In this document: positions 1 through 5,300 of the stretch, in pieces
How positions within the stretch are numbered: position 1 is the first letter of the stretch
How the letters are laid out: each line of letters starts with the position of its first letter
The notes under the pieces: model-generated
What the model saw: only the letters and a program-made list of their open reading frames with translations
Database searches by the model: none
Told to the model about the DNA's origin: nothing
Translations under genes and position numbers: made by a program
Origin: Massilia sp.
Lineage (GTDB): Bacteria > Pseudomonadota > Gammaproteobacteria > Burkholderiales > Burkholderiaceae_D
Direction: 5' to 3'
NCBI GenBank assembly: GCA_003520365.1
Contig: DOUW01000352.1
Coordinates: 1-5,851 of the forward strand
Length of the DNA stretch: 5,851 nt

Positions 1-160
1 GGTCGCCACCGCCGTGCCGCTCGCCTACCTGACGCTGGCCGGCCGCAAGCGCGCCATGGCCGCCATCGGCCAGACCCCGAGCGGGCTGATCGAAGACGCG
101 CTGATCGTCGCCGCCGGCACCGCGGTCGTGGCGCTGTCGACGCGGCAGCAGCGCGACTGA
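1..160 (+). CDS. C-terminal end of a small membrane protein (possibly DUF4126-like), 5' cut by window
   Basis: The reading frame is open from position 2 to a TGA at 158-160 and gives the last 52 residues of a protein whose start lies outside the window. It has an alanine/valine-rich hydrophobic stretch near the end (residues of the type LIVAAGTAVVALS), preceded by a basic segment (AGRKRA) and a short SGLIEDAL motif, then a polar tail ending RQQRD. A LIEDA-type motif ahead of a last membrane helix reminds me of small DUF4126-type membrane proteins, but that is recall from a short fragment and is uncertain. Codon use (G/C at third positions) matches the neighbouring genes, which supports real coding. 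Function is unknown. A compound palindrome begins 12 bases after the stop. Confidence 0.6.
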   Translation, partial: VATAVPLAYLTLAGRKRAMAAIGQTPSGLIEDALIVAAGTAVVALSTRQQRD

Positions 161-171
161 GCGCTGCATTC

Positions 172-228
172 AGCTGGCCTTCTTTGAGACCACGAATGCC
201 GCAAGGCGCGTGGTTTCTGCTGCCAGCT
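172..228. repeat. 57-nt nested imperfect palindrome after the first gene
   Basis: Three stems nest here. The outer arms AGCTGGC (172-178) and GCCAGCT (222-228) pair perfectly over 7 bp. The middle arms GAGACCACG (186-194) and CGTGGTTTC (209-217) pair over 9 bp with one G-T wobble. The inner GCC-GCAA-GGC (198-207) closes a GNRA-type tetraloop. The asymmetric internal loop is 7 bases on one side and 4 on the other. It lies 11 bases past a stop codon and has no long T-run, so it may act as an mRNA 3'-end stabiliser or weak terminator, or be a copy of a dispersed palindromic repeat. The fold is seen in the sequence; the role is inferred. Confidence 0.55.
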
Positions 229-301
229 TGTCGTTGCACCCGCCGCCGTCGCGCGCCGGCAACCGTTCATCCCATCGATCCGGCAATTGGTCGCCGCCGT
301 G

Positions 302-330
302 TTCAGGCAAGCGCGGCGCGGCGTTATGCT
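302..330 (+). promoter_or_regulatory. Weak candidate sigma-70 promoter for the hydrolase
   Basis: A TTCAGG at 302-307 and a TATGCT at 325-330 are separated by 17 bases, which is ideal spacing. The -10 matches TATAAT at 4 of 6 positions and the -35 matches TTGACA at 3 of 6. The predicted leader is roughly 28 bases before the ATG at 365. The rest of the 161-364 gap shows only the palindrome listed separately. Confidence 0.3.
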
Positions 331-364
331 GTGCGCTCGTCTGATCCCATGTCACGGAGACCAC

Positions 365-1465
365 ATGAAGAACGCATTGCTGCTCTGCTTCGCACTGGCC
401 GGCCTGTCCAGCGCCACGGCCCAGGAAACGCCCGACGCCAAGAACCATGCGCGCGCGCGCGCCGCGGTCGAGGACCTGCAACGCATCTCCGCGCCCAACG
501 GCATCCAGGAATCGTACAAGACCCGGATCGGCGGCATCGACCAGTGGCTCAACGTGCGCGGCCAGGACCGCGGCAATCCGATCATCCTGTTCGTGCACGG
601 CGGCCCGGCCGCGCCGGTGACGCCGACCATGTGGCAGTTCCAGCGTCCGATCGAGGAATACTTCACGGTGGTGAACTGGGACCAGCGCGGCGCCGGCAAG
701 ACCTACGGCGAAACCGATCCGGACGCCGTCGCGCCGACGATCCGCATCGCGCGCTACGTCGACGACGCGATCGAGGTGGCGGAGCACATCCGCAAACGCT
801 ACGGCAAGCGCAAGCTGGTCCTGATGGGCCATAGCTGGGGCACCATCGTCGGCATGGGCGCGGCCCTGAAGCGTCCCGACCTGTTCCACGCCTACGTCGG
901 CATTGGCCAGGTGATCAGCACCCGCGAGAACGAGCGCATCAGCTACGAATACGCGCTGGCGCAGGCGAAACAGCACAAGAACGAAGAAGCGCTGAAGGAC
1001 CTGCAGTCGATCGCGCCCTACCCCGGCGACACGCCGATCACGCGCGAACGCATCGTCGTGGCGAGAAAATGGCCGCAGCACTACGGCGGCTTAAGCGCCT
1101 ATCGCAGCACCTCCACCTATTACTTTGCCGGCCCGCTGCTCTCGCCCGACTACGACGCCGCCCAGGTCAAGGCGATCGACCAGGGCAGCCTGCTCACGCT
1201 CGGGCGCCTGCTGCCGGAATTCGTGCAGGTCGACTATTCGCAGGTGAAGACCTTCCCGATTCCGGTCGTGATGTTCCTCGGCCGGCACGACTACACGACG
1301 CCGACAAAACCAACCGTCGACTGGCTGGCGCAGGTGGAGGCGCCATCGAAGCAGGCGGTGTGGTTCGAGCATTCGGCGCACATGGTGCCCTGGGAGGAAC
1401 CGGGCAAGACCCTGGTCAGCCTGCTCAATTATGTGCGGCCGCTGGCGCGCGACGAACAAAAATAA
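365..1465 (+). CDS. Exported alpha/beta hydrolase, prolyl iminopeptidase-like (S33 type)
   Basis: A 366-residue protein. The ATG at 365 is chosen over an upstream in-frame ATG at 287 because it follows a GGAGA (356-360) and begins a classic signal peptide: MKN, a hydrophobic core to about residue 14, and an ATA cleavage site near residue 19. The mature part is an alpha/beta hydrolase. HGGP (78-81) forms the oxyanion loop typical of prolyl iminopeptidases, DQRGAGKT follows at 106-113, and GHSWG puts the nucleophile at Ser157. Asp309 (GRHDYTTP) and His339 (SAHMVPWEEP) complete the triad, and the region from about 180 to 295 is the lid/cap. Full length and intact, so an active hydrolase is likely, acting in the periplasm or outside. 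The substrate (N-terminal proline peptides, another amide or an ester) cannot be read from sequence. It appears to be a single-gene unit facing the permease. Confidence 0.9.
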   Translation: MKNALLLCFALAGLSSATAQETPDAKNHARARAAVEDLQRISAPNGIQESYKTRIGGIDQWLNVRGQDRGNPIILFVHGGPAAPVTPTMWQFQRPIEEYFTVVNWDQRGAGKTYGETDPDAVAPTIRIARYVDDAIEVAEHIRKRYGKRKLVLMGHSWGTIVGMGAALKRPDLFHAYVGIGQVISTRENERISYEYALAQAKQHKNEEALKDLQSIAPYPGDTPITRERIVVARKWPQHYGGLSAYRSTSTYYFAGPLLSPDYDAAQVKAIDQGSLLTLGRLLPEFVQVDYSQVKTFPIPVVMFLGRHDYTTPTKPTVDWLAQVEAPSKQAVWFEHSAHMVPWEEPGKTLVSLLNYVRPLARDEQK

Positions 1466-1488
1466 AAGCCGTCGCGACCTTGTTCTGT

Positions 1489-1515
1489 CGTAGGGTGGGC
1501 ACGCCGTGCCCACGC
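1489..1515 (+). repeat. Dispersed GTAGGGTGGGCAC palindrome, copy 1
   Basis: A 27-bp unit starting CGTAGGGTGGGCACG and ending CCGTGCCCACGC. Its core forms a 9-bp hairpin, GTGGGCACG and CGTGCCCAC around a single C. It begins 23 bases after the hydrolase stop codon. The identical 27 bp recur in reverse orientation at 1647-1673, and related units lie at 3957-3982 and 5353-5383, always next to gene 3' ends. This distribution is typical of REP-like extragenic palindromes. Confidence 0.85.
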
Positions 1516-1646
1516 GCTACGTGCGCATCCTTTCAGGGTTGGCCGAAACCGATCGCCCGCTAACGCCAATCCTGACCCGCATTGCGTCCATCGCATACTG
1601 TGCGGGCGACACATCGCCGCATGTGACTGGCGGACACGTGCGAAAT

Positions 1647-1673
1647 GCGTGGGCACGGCGTGCCCACCCTACG
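1647..1673 (-). repeat. Dispersed GTAGGGTGGGCAC palindrome, copy 2 (inverted partner of copy 1)
   Basis: The exact reverse complement of the 27-bp unit at 1489-1515, with 131 bases between the two. The pair therefore makes a 185-bp inverted structure in the gap between the convergent hydrolase and permease genes. Paired, oppositely oriented palindromes of this kind resemble REPIN/MITE-like units mobilised in trans by RAYT transposases. No such transposase gene is in this window. Confidence 0.85.
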
Positions 1674-1682
1674 AGCCGCAAT

Positions 1683-1716
1683 AAAAAACGCCGCTGTGAA
1701 AGCGGCGTTCTTGTTC
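1683..1716 (-). terminator. Rho-independent terminator of the APC permease (possibly bidirectional)
   Basis: The arms AACGCCGCT (1687-1695) and AGCGGCGTT (1701-1709) pair perfectly over 9 bp around a 5-base loop. Read on the minus strand, the stem runs into six consecutive T followed by AT, a strong intrinsic terminator about 24 bases past the permease stop codon. On the plus strand the trailing sequence TTCTTGTTC is only moderately T-rich, so it may also stop read-through from the hydrolase, less efficiently. Confidence 0.88.
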
Positions 1717-1732
1717 ATGCGCGTGAAGGCAG

Positions 1733-3199
1733 TCAGCCCTTCCTGTTCAAGCGGCTGTGCCGCACGCTGTACAGGAAATAGGTCGCGACCGCAGCCACCA
1801 TCCAGATGATGAACACCCGGTAGGTCGCCGGCGGCAAATCTTTCATGATGTACAGGCAGGCGGCGATCGACAGGCCCGGGATCACGTAGGGACCGAAGGG
1901 CACCTTGAAGCCATGCTCGGCGTTCGGGCCCTGCTTGGCGCGGATCACGGGGACGGCGATCGAGACCACGATGAAGGCCGTCAGCGTGCCCATGCTGACC
2001 ATGTCCCACAGGAAGGTGGCATCGACCAGGCCGGCGATCAGGCCGACCACCAGGCAGACGATCAGGGTGTTCGACACCGGCGAGCCGGTGCGCGGATTGA
2101 CCTTCTGGAAGGTCTTCGGGATCAGGCCGTCGCGGCTGATGGCGTACAGGATGCGCGTCTGGCCGTAGATCGTCACCAGGGTCACCGAGAACACCGAGAC
2201 CACGGCGCCGGCCGACAGCACCAGCGCCGGCCAGGCCTTGCCGGTGACGTTCAGCAGGATCACCGACAGGCCGGCCTGCTGGCCCTCGAACATGTGGGCC
2301 GGCTGGGCGCCCATCGCCGCCAGCGCCACCAGCAGGTAGAAGACGGTGACGATGACCAGGGCCGCGAGGATCCCGATCGGCACGTTGCGGCGCGGGTCCT
2401 TCACTTCTTCGCCGGCGGTGGCGATGGTGTCCAGGCCGATGAAGGAGAAGAACACGGTGCCGGCGGCGGCGGTCACGCCGGCCATGCCGGCGAAGCCCTT
2501 GCTGGCGTCCTGGTTAAAGAAGGGCGTGAAGTTGTTGGCGTCGAAGCCGGTAAAGGCGATGGCGGCGAAGAAGGCCAGGATCGCCAGCTTGATCACCACC
2601 ATGACCGCGTTCGTGGTCGCCGACTCCTTGGCGCCGCGTATCAGCAGGATGCAGCACATGGCCACCAGCAGCACCGGCGGCAGGTTGAAATTCCCGGCGT
2701 GCACGCTCAGGTTGCTGTGATCGGACACGAACATCGGCGAGCGCAGGTGTTCCGGGATCTGCCAGCCGAAGGCATTCTGCAGGAAGTTGTTCAGGTAGTC
2801 GGACCAGCCGATCGCCACCGCGCTGCCGGCCAGCCCGTATTCGAGCAGCAGGCAGGCCGCGACGATGAAGGCGGCGAATTCGCCGACGGTGGCGTAGGCG
2901 AAGGAGTAGGAGGAGCCGGAAGCCGGCACGCGCCCGGCCAGCTCGGCATAGCAGAGCGCGGTCAGGCCGGCGGTCAGCGCGGCGATCAGGAACGACAGGA
3001 TCACGGCGGGGCCGGCCTTCGGCACCGCTTCGACCATCGTGAAGAAGATGCCGGTGCCGACGGTGGCGCCGACGCCGATCATCGTCAGCGGAAACAGGCC
3101 CAGCGAGCGCGTCAGCGTGCCGCCGTGGGCGTGGCTGTCGTCGTGCGCGCGTTCAGCCGATTTGGTACGAAACAGCTTCTGGCCCAGTGTCAGATTCAC
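1733..3199 (-). CDS. APC-superfamily amino acid permease (CAT/YfnA-like), GTG start
   Basis: A 488-residue inner-membrane permease with about 12 predicted membrane helices, roughly at 33-55, 64-84, 98-130, 174-188, 196-218, 236-262, 273-297, 324-348, 375-395, 402-420, 437-452 and 460-478. Family marks: GVGATVGTGIF (42-52), the unwound substrate-binding part of helix 1; CYAELAGRVPASGSSYSFAY (83-102); FSFIGLDTIATAGEEVKDPR (251-270); RILYAISRDGLIP (349-361). These fit the cationic amino acid transporter branch of APC, whose bacterial members carry cationic or neutral amino acids; the substrate here is not readable. The GTG at 3197-3199 is chosen because AAAGGA lies six bases upstream. An in-frame ATG at 3242-3244 sits inside a 114-bp repeat and has no ribosome site. 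The gene diverges from nsrR and ends at a strong terminator. Confidence 0.92.
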   Translation of the reverse strand: MNLTLGQKLFRTKSAERAHDDSHAHGGTLTRSLGLFPLTMIGVGATVGTGIFFTMVEAVPKAGPAVILSFLIAALTAGLTALCYAELAGRVPASGSSYSFAYATVGEFAAFIVAACLLLEYGLAGSAVAIGWSDYLNNFLQNAFGWQIPEHLRSPMFVSDHSNLSVHAGNFNLPPVLLVAMCCILLIRGAKESATTNAVMVVIKLAILAFFAAIAFTGFDANNFTPFFNQDASKGFAGMAGVTAAAGTVFFSFIGLDTIATAGEEVKDPRRNVPIGILAALVIVTVFYLLVALAAMGAQPAHMFEGQQAGLSVILLNVTGKAWPALVLSAGAVVSVFSVTLVTIYGQTRILYAISRDGLIPKTFQKVNPRTGSPVSNTLIVCLVVGLIAGLVDATFLWDMVSMGTLTAFIVVSIAVPVIRAKQGPNAEHGFKVPFGPYVIPGLSIAACLYIMKDLPPATYRVFIIWMVAAVATYFLYSVRHSRLNRKG

Positions 3200-3205
3200 G
3201 AAGTG

Positions 3206-3211
3206 TCCTTT
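3206..3211 (-). promoter_or_regulatory. Ribosome binding site that fixes the permease GTG start
   Basis: On the minus strand AAAGGA is followed by six bases and then GTG. This is the only good Shine-Dalgarno match near the possible starts. The ATG 45 bases upstream has no purine-rich stretch at the right distance. Confidence 0.7.
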
Positions 3212-3223
3212 GGTCGTGCAAAG

Positions 3224-3337
3224 AGCGCCTAACAAAACCTCCATGGCTGCGTTGCATCGTCTCGCCGTACAAGCGTACTGTCTTCGACGCTGCGTCGGGC
3301 GGCCGCATCCCTTACCCTGGAGATTTTCTTAGGCGCT
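3224..3337. repeat. 114-bp element with 19-bp inverted ends in the permease leader
   Basis: The left end AGCGCCTAACAAAACCTCC (3224-3242) and the right end GGAGATTTTCTTAGGCGCT (3319-3337) are inverted repeats matching at 17 of 19 positions. Inside are two short palindromes, GTAC-AAGC-GTAC (3267-3278) and GACGC-T-GCGTC (3286-3296), and a repeated GCTGCGT word. The interior is GC-rich and differs from the AT-rich promoter DNA beside it. It lies between the permease promoter and start codon, so it would be transcribed as a large stem-loop in the leader. No clear target-site duplication flanks it. It is either a MITE-like dispersed repeat or a structured leader; I see no coding capacity. Confidence 0.65.
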
Positions 3338-3363
3338 ATAAATTGAAAAATGGCTGAGCACAG

Positions 3364-3408
3364 AAGGACAGCCAAAGTTCGCGATTATAGGGCCGTTCTG
3401 CTGTCCTT
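3364..3408. promoter_or_regulatory. Inverted repeat AAGGACAGC / GCTGTCCTT around the permease -10
   Basis: A perfect 9-bp inverted repeat has arms at 3364-3372 and 3400-3408, separated by 27 bases and 36 bases centre to centre. The TATAAT of the permease promoter lies between the arms. The arrangement suits a two-half-site operator or a looped repressor site. The cognate protein is unknown and not evidently encoded here. Confidence 0.4.
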
Positions 3409-3413
3409 GAGAA
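3384..3413 (-). promoter_or_regulatory. Sigma-70 promoter of the APC permease
   Basis: On the minus strand a perfect TATAAT (complement of 3384-3389) is preceded by an 18-base spacer and TTCTCA (3408-3413), a 4-of-6 match to TTGACA. Transcription would start near 3377 and give a leader of about 175 bases that includes the 114-bp inverted-end element. The -35 falls within the palindrome at 3407-3427. Confidence 0.6.
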
Positions 3414-3427
3414 AATAGTTTTCTCAA
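3407..3427. promoter_or_regulatory. Perfect 21-bp palindrome over the permease -35 (candidate operator)
   Basis: The arms TTGAGAAAA (3407-3415) and TTTTCTCAA (3419-3427) are perfect inverted copies around TAG. It covers the permease -35 and abuts the NsrR-like box on the nsrR side. It lacks the TGCAT core of NsrR sites, so another regulator is likely. A DNA-level operator fits better than a terminator, since no transcript is expected to end here. Confidence 0.5.
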
Positions 3428-3451
3428 AATATGCATCACAAATGCTTATTT
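3427..3451. promoter_or_regulatory. Predicted NsrR operator at nsrR
   Basis: A 25-bp imperfect palindrome with half-sites AAATATGCAT and ATGCTTATTT; 9 of 12 opposed positions pair. The ATGCAT...ATGC core and AT-rich flanks resemble the established proteobacterial NsrR site (AAGATGCATTT-N-AAATGCATCTT type). It overlaps the nsrR -35 region, which predicts negative autoregulation. Confidence 0.65.
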
Positions 3452-3463
3452 GTGCGCTAGAAT
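3435..3463 (+). promoter_or_regulatory. Promoter of the nsrR-like gene
   Basis: TAGAAT (3458-3463, 5 of 6 to TATAAT) follows ATCACA (3435-3440, 4 of 6 to TTGACA) with a 17-base spacer. The start of transcription would be near 3470, a leader of about 20 bases. The NsrR-like box covers the -35. Confidence 0.5.
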
Positions 3464-3490
3464 ATTTCCGTTACTCACAGAACATATCCG

Positions 3491-3961
3491 ATGCGCCTGA
3501 CCCGCTTTTCCGACATCGGCCTGCGCGTGCTGATCTACCTCGAGCGCGCCGGCGAACGGCCGCATCCGGTGACGGTCGCGGAGATCGCCACGCAGTTCAA
3601 TCTGCCGCTGAACCACCTGGTGAAGGTGGTCGGCCACTTGGCCCGCGCCGGCTGGGTCCGTGCGATGCGCGGACGCAACGGCGGCCTGCGCCTGGCCGCC
3701 GATCCGCAGGTGCTGACCATCGGCCAGGTGTTGCGCGAACTCGAAGGCGACGACGAGCTGGTCGACTGCGAGGGCACGCAATGCGCCCTGAGCCTGGACT
3801 GCCAGTTGCGCGGCGTACTGCGCGCCGGCATGCGCGCCTTCTACCAGGAGATGGACCGCTACACGCTGGCCCGTATCACCGAAGGCAATACCGGCGAGCA
3901 GATCGTACGCATGCACAAGATGTTCTGGAGTGGCGCTGAAAACTCGTCTTTGCCGTTGTAG
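3491..3961 (+). CDS. nsrR: NsrR-type Rrf2-family nitric oxide-sensing repressor
   Basis: A 156-residue cytoplasmic Rrf2-family regulator. It starts with the family signature MRLTRFSDIGLRVLIYL, which supports the ATG at 3491 although no strong ribosome site precedes it. The winged helix-turn-helix spans about residues 1-70, with the recognition region around VTVAEIATQFNLPLNHLVKVV (27-47) and the wing near MRGRNGGLRLA (59-69). Three cysteines, Cys93, Cys98 and Cys104, have the C-x4-C-x5-C spacing of NsrR cluster ligands, and Asp8 matches the extra Asp ligand known from Streptomyces NsrR. Known role of the family: the Fe-S form represses NO-response genes, and NO reacts with the cluster to relieve this. 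The adjacent hmp and two NsrR-like boxes support the call over IscR. The last codon runs into a dispersed palindrome whose GTAGGG supplies the TAG stop. Confidence 0.93.
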   Translation: MRLTRFSDIGLRVLIYLERAGERPHPVTVAEIATQFNLPLNHLVKVVGHLARAGWVRAMRGRNGGLRLAADPQVLTIGQVLRELEGDDELVDCEGTQCALSLDCQLRGVLRAGMRAFYQEMDRYTLARITEGNTGEQIVRMHKMFWSGAENSSLPL

Positions 3962-3982
3962 GGTGGGGACTTGTCCCCACGC
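3957..3982 (+). repeat. Dispersed GTAGGGTGGG palindrome, variant copy 3, overlapping the nsrR stop
   Basis: It begins TGTAGGGTGGGGAC and continues TTGTCCCCACGC. The stem GTGGGGAC (3963-3970) and GTCCCCAC (3973-3980) differs from copies 1 and 2 by a paired C-to-G and G-to-C change that keeps the hairpin. The TAG inside GTAGGG is the nsrR stop codon (3959-3961). Confidence 0.75.
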
Positions 3983-4025
3983 GGTACGGCGGCACCATGG
4001 CCGCACTGTAATTTTGAACCAACCC

Positions 4026-4051
4026 CGCTTGCCAGGTGCAGGCGTTTTTTT
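4026..4051 (+). terminator. Rho-independent terminator between nsrR and hmp
   Basis: The arms CGCTTGC (4026-4032) and GCAGGCG (4038-4044) pair over 7 bp with one G-T wobble around the loop CAGGT. Seven T follow immediately (4045-4051). It should end the nsrR transcript 65-90 bases past its stop and separate it from hmp, which then needs its own promoter. Confidence 0.75.
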
Positions 4052-4062
4052 GAACTTTAAAG

Positions 4063-4079
4063 TTGCATTTTAAATGCAA
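4063..4079. promoter_or_regulatory. Predicted NsrR operator of hmp
   Basis: A perfect 17-bp palindrome, TTGCATTT-T-AAATGCAA. Its TGCATTT-N-AAATGCA core agrees exactly with the known NsrR consensus. It ends 17 bases before the hmp ATG, just after the nsrR terminator. A TTGAAC at 4050-4055 may be the -35, with a TTAAAT-like -10 inside the box at 4070-4075, but the spacing is short and I cannot fix the promoter. NsrR binding here would block polymerase directly. Confidence 0.82.
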
Positions 4080-4096
4080 GAACTGAGGAATACACG

Positions 4097-5290
4097 ATGA
4101 TCTCCGCCGCTTCCCGTCCGTACATCGATGCCAGCGTCCCCGTCCTGCGCGAACACGGTCTCGCCATCACCACCCTCTTCTACAAGAACATGCTGGGCGA
4201 GCATCCGGAACTGACGCGCCTGTTCAACATGGGCAACCAGGCGCGCGGCGCGCAGCAGCAGTCGCTGGCCTCGGCGGTCTTCGCCTACGCGGCGAACATC
4301 GGGACGCCGGAAGCGCTGGGGCCGGTGGTCAAGCGCATCGTGCACAAGCACGTCTCGGTCGGCATCCGCGCCGAGCACTACCCGATCGTCGGCCGGCACC
4401 TGCTGGCGGCCATTTCCGCCACCCTGGGCGAGGCCGCAACCAAGCCGCTGATCGATGCCTGGGCCGAAGCCTATAACTCGCTGGCGAACCTGCTGATCGC
4501 GGCCGAAGCCGAGATGTACAGCACCGCCGGCGTGGAACCGGGCGAGACCCGGCCGATGCGCGTCACGGAAGTCAAACGAGAAAGCGACAACGTGCTGTCG
4601 ATCCGCTTCGTCGCGGCGGACGAGAAACCCCTGCCGCCGTTCCAGGCCGGCCAGTACGTCAGCGTCGCCGTCGACCTGCCGGACGGGCGCCACCAGCTGC
4701 GCCAGTACAGCCTGTCCGACGCCGCGGGCAAGGACAGCCTGCGCATCTCGGTCAAGCGCGAAGACGCGCAGGACGCCACCCCGGCCGGCGAAGTGTCGAA
4801 CTGGATCCACGCCAACGTGCAGGCGGGTAGCGTGCTGCAGGTGACCCATCCGTTCGGCGAGTTCACGCCCGATACCGAATCCGACGCACCGATCGTGCTG
4901 CTGTCGGCCGGCGTCGGCATCACGCCGATGGTCTCGGCACTGAACAGGATCGCCCTGGTCAACCCGCAGCGCCAGGTGATCTTCGCCCACGCCGCGCGCG
5001 ATGCGCGCCACCATGCGCTGCAAAGCGACGTCGCCGCCGCCCAGGCCGCGATGCCGAACCTGCACGTGGCCACTTTCTACGAAGAGGTCAATGGCGAAGC
5101 CGGCGTGCTGGCCGGCCGCATGGACGTGGCGCGCTTGCCAAGCTGGGACCGCGAGGCGGCCGATGTCTGGATCTGCGGCCCGCTGAAATTCATGCAGGCG
5201 CAGTGGCTGGCGCTGCTGGACGCCGGCGTGCCTCCGGCGCGCCTGCACCGCGAGGTGTTCGGGCCGGAGTTGCTGGATCACTTGCTGTAA
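4097..5290 (+). CDS. hmp: Flavohaemoglobin, nitric oxide dioxygenase
   Basis: A 397-residue cytoplasmic enzyme of normal family length (E. coli Hmp has 396). It converts NO, O2 and NAD(P)H to nitrate. The globin domain (about 1-138) keeps Tyr29, Phe43, Gln53, the proximal haem ligand His85 in IVHKHVSVGI, and Tyr95, at the same numbers as in E. coli. The FAD domain (about 150-258) carries RQYSLSD (202-208). The NAD(P)H domain (about 265-397) has LLSAGVGITPM (268-278), WICGPLKFM (358-366) and the terminal EVFGPE (386-391). GAGGAA ends six bases before the ATG and confirms the start. No catalytic residue is missing. It stands alone after the nsrR terminator with its own NsrR-type box, so induction by NO through NsrR is the straightforward inference. 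Confidence 0.97.
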   Translation: MISAASRPYIDASVPVLREHGLAITTLFYKNMLGEHPELTRLFNMGNQARGAQQQSLASAVFAYAANIGTPEALGPVVKRIVHKHVSVGIRAEHYPIVGRHLLAAISATLGEAATKPLIDAWAEAYNSLANLLIAAEAEMYSTAGVEPGETRPMRVTEVKRESDNVLSIRFVAADEKPLPPFQAGQYVSVAVDLPDGRHQLRQYSLSDAAGKDSLRISVKREDAQDATPAGEVSNWIHANVQAGSVLQVTHPFGEFTPDTESDAPIVLLSAGVGITPMVSALNRIALVNPQRQVIFAHAARDARHHALQSDVAAAQAAMPNLHVATFYEEVNGEAGVLAGRMDVARLPSWDREAADVWICGPLKFMQAQWLALLDAGVPPARLHREVFGPELLDHLL

Positions 5291-5300
5291 TACGCTGCGC

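Noticed and set aside
287..364. N-terminal extension of the hydrolase from the ATG at 287
   Set aside because: The extra 26 residues precede a well-formed signal peptide, and the ATG at 365 has a GGAG ribosome site. The upstream stretch also contains the likely promoter.
170..1081. Minus-strand open frame of 303 codons opposite the hydrolase
   Set aside because: Antisense shadow. The composition is Arg/Ala/Asp/His-rich, there is no motif, and it spans the palindrome and intergenic DNA.
1489..1673. CRISPR array
   Set aside because: Only two repeat units, inverted relative to each other and 131 bp apart. CRISPR repeats are direct and regularly spaced.
1506..1781. Small plus-strand open frame between the hydrolase and the permease
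   Set aside because: It runs through a repeat copy, the terminator and the end of the permease; no ribosome site or protein-like composition.
1757..3232. Plus-strand open frame of 491 codons opposite the permease
   Set aside because: Its product is full of His, Asp, Gly, Gln and Arg with no domain pattern. It is the expected antisense shadow of a GC-rich membrane protein gene, which has clear family motifs on the other strand.
3039..3332. Plus-strand open frame over the permease N-terminus and the 114-bp element
   Set aside because: Overlaps a confirmed gene antisense and a repeat; no family resemblance.
3491..3961. IscR rather than NsrR
   Set aside because: IscR neighbours an isc/suf cluster and has a different cysteine spacing. 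Here C-x4-C-x5-C, the adjacent hmp and the TGCAT-type boxes favour NsrR.
4070..5281. Minus-strand open frame of 403 codons opposite hmp
   Set aside because: Low-complexity Arg/His/Gly/Asp-rich shadow of hmp. The plus-strand product has all flavohaemoglobin signature residues.
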